The translations under genes and the position numbers were made by a program. The notes beneath the pieces are model-generated. The model searched no databases. It was not told the DNA's origin and worked only from the letters and a program-made list of their open reading frames with translations. DNA of 64,000 nucleotides from Pyropia yezoensis. Its lineage: Eukaryota > Rhodophyta > Bangiophyceae > Bangiales > Bangiaceae. The DNA is taken from assembly GCA_009829735.1 (NCBI GenBank), contig CM020619.1, forward strand, positions 6,996,375 to 7,060,374, given 5' to 3'. Below are positions 58,651 through 64,000 of the stretch, in pieces (position 1 is the first letter of the stretch; every line of letters starts with the position of its first letter).

Positions 58651-59143
58651 ATGGCTACCCTCTCTCGCACGACGGTGCCCGAAGGGGTAAACCCTGCGTC
58701 CCTTGAGGCATCTTTGGTCACCGCGGGGGATGGTGTCCAACCCGGCGCTGTCCCAGTGGGCGAAGCAGACCAGGGCGCGACACCCGGTAGTGGGCTGGAG
58801 TCTACAGGCGGCCAAGTAACTCCTGCTCCGGTCCATCCGGCTGTCCCTTGTTCTGGAGCCACCTCGAGGTCAACGGCGTTCGAGTCCGCTCGAAGCAGAC
58901 GACCTTCCCCTCTCGGTTCTACTCCTGATTTTCCAGGGATACCCCCTGGTGTGTATGCTCCTGGACCTACACATAGCAGCTGGGTGTATATTCCTCTTCC
59001 TGTGGGCGCTATCAGTACCGGAGGCACAGCTGTGACTGGCTATACGGGTCTCCTGAGGCCTCGAATCCTGGGACCGGTCAAGCTTTTCCTCCTATGGCGT
59101 CCTATGGGGCGGGAAGTTCCAAAACCCGTAACCGGAGCAGCCG
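58651..59143 (+). pseudogene. gag: Family B gag N-terminus, fused to a family A aORF
   Basis: The ATG at 58651 (CCAACATGGC) and about 160 codons match the start of family B gag (VPEGVNPASLEASLVTAGDG, PGSGLESTGGQ). A C is missing at ~59051 (ggtctcctgag against ggtctccctgag), which shifts the frame. The original frame is picked up again at MASYGAGSSKTRNRSSR (59094). At ~59140-59146, right after cggagcagcc, the sequence changes to the family-A antisense-ORF leader and the palindrome before its ATG. The join is in frame, so the 672-codon ORF from 59094 reads from B gag directly into the A aORF. The rest of gag, including capsid and knuckle, is absent. Confidence 0.8.
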
Positions 59144-59168
59144 GTCTCTCCCCAACTTGGGGAGAGCC

Positions 59169-61112
59169 ATGGCGACCCCGGGAGTGGAGACGGACTCTCT
59201 CGACGAGCATATGGAGGACACTTCCTACGGTGCAGCGCCCGCCGGGACTTCCGGCGGGGGCTCCGCGGTCGCTCCGGGGGATGGGACTCCCGCGTCACCC
59301 GGCTTTGGGTTGGCGGCGGGGTCTCCCCCGGAGTCGGGCCGCGTCATCCCACGTGCAGCCTTAAGGCGGTGGTTTTACCCCGCTTGGCCTCCATATGAGG
59401 AGGGGTTGACTGTTCTCCGCTGTGGCCGACTTGGCACAGCCATGAGTCGGGTATGGGACCGCCTACGGGAGAAGTTCCCCCGTATGGTCGGGTTCCCTGC
59501 CGGCTTCAGGACGGACCAGTTTGCCTTCCTGGACGAGGACGAAGTCGAAGACGTGCAGCGGGCCAAGGCCCTGGTGTACCGCGGGGGAACCATCCCGGGC
59601 ACCGGCGACGTGCCGACCTTCACTTGGGACGCGGTGACAACTCGTCCCCCGTACCTTCGCGAAGTCGATCCGCACTCTCATCACTTTGAAGTGCGGATGG
59701 AGAAGGACTTCCGGCGAGGTCCCTACTTGGTGATCTCGGCTCAACTTGAGTTTCTGCAGCAGTCTGCTGCCAATAATGAGCAGTACTACCCGAAGAAGCC
59801 CGAGTGGTGGCCTCAAGTTGAGGTCCCCTACAGGTTTCCGGCGTTGCTACCCCGGTTGATCGACCACTTCGGCTTCACCATGTTGGTGGCTAGCCCGGAC
59901 CATCTGGTGTTTGCCATGTTGGCAAACCAGTGGCTCCTCGAGGTCATGTCGACCTGGGTGTCCTGTGTTCAGCGGCGGGGGATGCTCTGGCATCTTGCAC
60001 CCCGGCTTATCCAAGATTTGGAACAGCTCATCCCTCAGCTAGTTGCTGAGGGGTGCTCATCAAGACAGCTCACTCTACTTGAGGAGATGCTGCGCCTCCA
60101 CAAGTTCATCGAGTGGGAGAGCATTGAGCACAAGTTTCGCCGCTCCTCCCGCGGGCCCAAGGACGATGGCGCACTTCGCCAGTTCGTCTGGGTCGGTCGT
60201 GATTTTCACGACGGCCGTGTGGTACTTCGAGAGGGGTTGGGCATCGGGGACTACCTGTATGCCCCGGGGGTGGATCGCCACACTGCGCCGCCCCCGGACA
60301 AGGCTATCGTGATGGCCGTGCCTGCTCACGAGGACTACCTGCCTCAACCCACTGCAGGGGCCCCGAGTAGGGGTCGCAGTTACACTCGGGCACCGCCACC
60401 TCGGCGTGCCCCCCCGCTCCCTCCTGTCCCTTACCAGCCGCACGAAGACATCCCGATAAGCGTGGCCGTTGAGTCGTCCACCCCGGTGTCCCACAACTTG
60501 GGGGCCACCCTCTTGACGGTTTATCCCAAGTTGGTGTTACCGGCCACGCCTTTGACCTCAGAAATGGTGATCACCACGTTGGTGCGCACCATTTCCTGGT
60601 TGGCCGCGTCGACCGCAACCCTTCAAACTTCCGAGACTCCTCAGCTTGCGGAGCGCGTTCGTACTGCGGTGGCGACCGCGAGTTGCGAGTCAGTGGCGGG
60701 GTTCATGACGGCCAAGTTGGCTCGCATTGGGTCTATTATGCCCCAGCCAGCCCCACTTGGGCGTTGCAAGCGTCGGGCGAGCCGGGCATACTCGCCTCCT
60801 CGCCGTCGTCGCGAACGCTCGCGGCGCTCTCCCTCCGTGTCGGAAGACGAGTTGTCTTTTCATGTCTCGGAGTCCTCTACCCCGTCGGAGTCGGGGTCGG
60901 TCCGGCGTCTGCGTCGCCAACTTGCGCGAAAGACCAAGCAGAAGGGTAGCCGCGGTCGTCGCCACTTGCGCGACCGTGAGGGGCGCGACGGTTCCGACTT
61001 GGAGCCGTCGGCCCCGCCGACTGGTGGGGAACGTTATCGGCGTGGGTCTTGCCGCTCGCCTCCACGTGAGGGCGAGGGCCGTGGGGTTGGAGAGTCTAGC
61101 ATGCGTGCCTAG
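59169..61112 (+). CDS. Family A antisense ORF in a chimeric element, 647 aa
   Basis: Starts at the conserved ATG at 59169 and is exactly as long (648 codons with stop) as the intact A aORFs, but with many amino-acid differences (for example EQYYPKKPEWWPQVEVPYRF and NQWLLEV kept, others changed). It is fully open, although the adjoining gag and pol of this element are broken by frameshifts and the insert is visibly older. A long ORF staying open while its neighbours decay suggests that the protein was under selection for longer, or chance; a dN/dS test would decide. The core and the RS-rich tail are conserved. The fused upstream frame starts at 59094. Confidence 0.8.
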   Translation: MATPGVETDSLDEHMEDTSYGAAPAGTSGGGSAVAPGDGTPASPGFGLAAGSPPESGRVIPRAALRRWFYPAWPPYEEGLTVLRCGRLGTAMSRVWDRLREKFPRMVGFPAGFRTDQFAFLDEDEVEDVQRAKALVYRGGTIPGTGDVPTFTWDAVTTRPPYLREVDPHSHHFEVRMEKDFRRGPYLVISAQLEFLQQSAANNEQYYPKKPEWWPQVEVPYRFPALLPRLIDHFGFTMLVASPDHLVFAMLANQWLLEVMSTWVSCVQRRGMLWHLAPRLIQDLEQLIPQLVAEGCSSRQLTLLEEMLRLHKFIEWESIEHKFRRSSRGPKDDGALRQFVWVGRDFHDGRVVLREGLGIGDYLYAPGVDRHTAPPPDKAIVMAVPAHEDYLPQPTAGAPSRGRSYTRAPPPRRAPPLPPVPYQPHEDIPISVAVESSTPVSHNLGATLLTVYPKLVLPATPLTSEMVITTLVRTISWLAASTATLQTSETPQLAERVRTAVATASCESVAGFMTAKLARIGSIMPQPAPLGRCKRRASRAYSPPRRRRERSRRSPSVSEDELSFHVSESSTPSESGSVRRLRRQLARKTKQKGSRGRRHLRDREGRDGSDLEPSAPPTGGERYRRGSCRSPPREGEGRGVGESSMRA

Positions 61113-61223
61113 TTGGCAGCTGCCTTTCTTGTGAGAATGTGAGGGTTAGGGCTGTAGATAAAAGCTACTCTGCGTACCACTTCGACTTGAAGCACTCTCT
61201 TGGCACTATGACTCGGCCTTCCC

Positions 61224-64000
61224 TCACTTTAAGGGGGAGCTGTTAGGGTCTATATCATTCCGGGCGCAGTATGCCCGGACCTTCTCAGCGGGAAGGTCCT
61301 CCACGTACTCCCACGTATCATCCTTGGCCTTATAGCCGAGCCAACGCACCCTCAACATGAGGCGGTTAGTGTACTCATCCCACCCGTGGTCAATGAACTT
61401 ATCGAACTCGTACTCCTGCGGGCCCTGTTTGGCCGCAGGTAGCGAGGGCAGGCGCCACGCTTCCAACGCACGCGCCCAAGCTGGGTCGCCTGCAGGCGGT
61501 GGTGGAACTTTGACCACGTCCTGTCCGTTCACTGTGTGGACCCCATCGTCACTTTCGATGGTGAACCGCCGCCCATCAGTAAGGAGGACCTGGTACGGCC
61601 CCTTCGTCTGGAACACCATCTTACCCCCAGTTGGGGTGTGTGAGTGAGCCAGTACCCATTCACCCTGCTTGGGGACATGCTAACATTGCGCACCTTTTTG
61701 TCAAAGGTACGCTTGTAGCGCTTTTGTGCTTTGTCCATCTCAGCCCTGACTTTAGGGATGAGGTTTTCAAGCCTAGCGGCGAACTCCGCCTTACTCTCAG
61801 TAGGAGTAGGCGTACTGCCACCATCCTTCCTAGTTGGGAGCGACCGCCGCACGGCAATAGACCGCACGCGACGGGGGGTCACAAAAGCGAGGGGTACTTC
61901 CCCTGTAGATGAGTGAACCTGCGAATTAAAGGCAGTCGTAAGAATAGAAATGTATTGGTCCCACGTTTTCACGTGCTCACTCACATAGTGGCGCAGCTGC
62001 CGAACAATAGTTTTGTTGAAGCGCTCCACCTGCACATTAGTTTGTGGGTGGTGGGGGGTGGCATAGTTTGCCTTAACCCCCAACATATCCAGCACTCCCT
62101 GAAACAGTACGGACGCTAATTGCGGTCCATTGTCCGATAGTGTACTATCTGGGATGCCATACGCGGCAACCCAGTGATCTAGGAAGGCTGACACGACCGA
62201 CATGGCCGTGATCTCTGCCAGTGGGATCGCTCGCGTAAGTTTCGTGAAGCGGTCACAGATGACCAGGAGGTACAGGTTGCCCTCCTCGGTCACTGGCAGT
62301 GGCCCAAGAATGTCCATTGCCAACGCGGCGAAGGGCTCCTTGGCCGGGAACAGTAACAAAGCCGTAGTAAGCCGCCGTTCCATCAGACGGTTCTGCGCAC
62401 AACTTGTGCAGGCAGCCACCCAACTGTAGATGTCCACCACCATGGACGGCCAGTAGTACCTGGTCCTCAGGGTCTGGTACAGTTTACTAGACCCCAGGTG
62501 TCCACCTGTGGGAGCGTTATGCTCCCTCTCAAGAATACTGTCCTTCAGGGATGCGGGGACGACAAGTTGTTCGGTCCCCTGGATTACCCCCCTCCACAAG
62601 AGGAGGCCATCGTCTCATATGAAGAACCGCTTCTCCGCCACCGCATCCAGCGTATCCCTCTGCGACTTGCAGAAGGGGTCCTCGGCCTGGGCCTTCACCA
62701 CCTCGTCCAGGGACAGGGGCAAGTACTTCTTGTTCCCTGGCGCCTCGGGGTTCAACGCCTGACCCGAGCGCGTGACTACCCCCACGATGGGGATGTCCTC
62801 ATCGACTGGGTTAGTGTGCAGCCCCTCGGTAGGTACCCGAGAGAGGCCGTCGGCAAGGGCATGTTGCCTGCCAGGTCGGTACTCAATATCAAAGTTGAAG
62901 GGTGCCAGTCGCACCCTCCACCGGTTGAGACGAGTGTTCGTACAGTCCGTCTTAAAGATGAACTGCAACGCGCGGTGGTCACAGCGGATGATGAACTTCT
63001 CACCCTTTCGGTAGTGACGAAGTGACGTCACCGCCCACACCACTGCGAGTCCTTCCAACTCGGTGACTCCGTAGTTCTTCTCAGCCGAGTTCAGCCCCTT
63101 GCTGAAGTATCCCACCGGCAAGTACTCCTTGTCCGGCTGCTGCTCAAGCAACACACAACAAAGTTGGTCGTAGCTAGCGTCCACATCCAGGATGTAGTGG
63201 CCTCCCAACCTGGGAATATCCAGGATAGGAGCCTTCAGCAGAAGGTCAAGAAGAGTCTCAAAGGATTCCTGCTCCACCCGACTTGGGGGAGGCAGATTCT
63301 TCGGTAGCGTCGAGCTAACTAGCTCATTCAGCGGCTTCGCCACCTTGGCGAAGCCCTTGGTGAAGCGTCGGTACACGTTACACATCCCGAGGAAGCTCCT
63401 CATCTGGGTCTGGGTCCGGGGGTACTGAGCCTTACGGATGGCTCTCAAGTTCTTCTCGTTAACACTGAGACGCCCCGGATGGACAACATGTCCCAAGTAC
63501 TCCACCTCTTGAGTAAAGAGGTGGCACTTACTCGCCTTCAGTGACACACCGGCGTCAGCAAGTAGCTTGAACACCTGGCCAAGATGGCCAATGTGTTCCT
63601 CCGGACTTCGGGAGAACACAATGATATCGTCGAGGTACACAAGACAGATCTGCCACCGTACTCCGGCCAGAATCATGTCCATAGCGCGCTGGAAAGTTGC
63701 CGGCGCGTTACACAGACCAAACGGTAGGCGCTTGCACTGGTAGGTACCACAGTGACAGGTAAAGGTAGTTTTATGCCTATCCTCCGGGGCAATGGGAATC
63801 TGCCAATACCCCGCGTTACAGTCTAGGGTAGAGAACACGTTTGCCTCCCCCAGAGAGTCCAGACAGTCGTCCATCCTAGGTAGGGGATAACTGTACTTCA
63901 CCATGCTCTCGTTGAGCTTACGGTAGTCGATACAGAATCGGGGGGTCCCATCAACTTTGGGGACGATAACCACCGGACTCGCCCACTCGGCGTTCTGGCC
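61224..64000 (-). pseudogene. pol: Family A pol, diverged copy, partial and frameshifted
   Basis: Inverted relative to the B gag start and convergent with the aORF at 59169-61112, as in intact A elements. From the window end inwards it shows RT (VYLDDIIVFSR, CHCGTYQCKRLPFGL), RNase H, integrase zinc finger and DDE core, and the chromodomain, ending with a stop at 61224. It is broken at least twice: near 62600-62620 (after KRFF, before the integrase zinc finger) and near 61640-61680 (after FDKKVRN, before the chromodomain). The 5' part of pol, gag and the far LTR lie beyond the window. It is clearly diverged from the copies at 35384-39376 and 44135-48127, so it is an independent older insertion. 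Confidence 0.88.

Overview
This is a repeat-dominated, GC-rich window from a eukaryotic nuclear genome. It contains almost nothing but retrotransposons of several classes, nested and tandem, around one confident host gene (a class 3 lipase). High GC, an apparently intron-free lipase, chromodomain Ty3/gypsy elements and a tyrosine-recombinase (DIRS-type) element would fit a GC-rich alga (for example a bangiophyte red alga), but this assignment is a low-confidence guess.

Layout. 1-4584: the 3' part of a Ty3/gypsy element (family A), one LTR, then a second, 5'-truncated family-A gag. 4585-14235: a complete family-B Ty3/gypsy element (LTR, gag, pol, antisense ORF, LTR; about 9.65 kb). It shares its second LTR with a further B copy (13665-19270) whose pol breaks off in the integrase. 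19271-about 24400: a degenerate third Ty3 element (C) with a classical chromodomain and one putative LTR. 25056-25493: a truncated Tc1/mariner-type transposase. 26371-27666: the lipase. 27667-31821: GC-rich, C-rich sequence with no convincing gene apart from a hexapeptide-acyltransferase fragment and a 70-bp inverted repeat pair. 31822-54307: a DIRS-like retroelement (ORF1, RT/RNase H/methyltransferase-like, tyrosine recombinase). Its ORF1 is split at a 5-bp target-site duplication (GGTAC) by family-A sequence (32524-50657). That insert is shown twice on either side of a run of exactly 500 N, and I argue this is a false duplication of one 9.4-kb element. 54308-57870: non-coding sequence with a ~117-bp minisatellite. 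57871-64000: a chimera of B 5' LTR and gag start joined to a family-A antisense ORF and inverted A pol.

How the genes work together. In families A and B, gag (capsid plus CCHC knuckle) is followed by pol (protease, RT, RNase H, integrase, chromodomain) in the -1 frame. Both boundaries carry a canonical G_GGA_AAC slippery heptamer followed after 5-6 nt by a hairpin, so pol is probably made by -1 ribosomal frameshifting. Both families have the same 18-nt primer-binding site. Both carry a third, long ORF (647 and 705 codons) in antisense orientation between pol and the 3' LTR, convergent with pol. The two antisense proteins appear distantly related, which suggests a retained retrotransposon gene; this is the main candidate for a poorly described system. 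Family A is also packed with short perfect palindromes, many centred on NACTT, across LTR, gag, pol and the antisense ORF.
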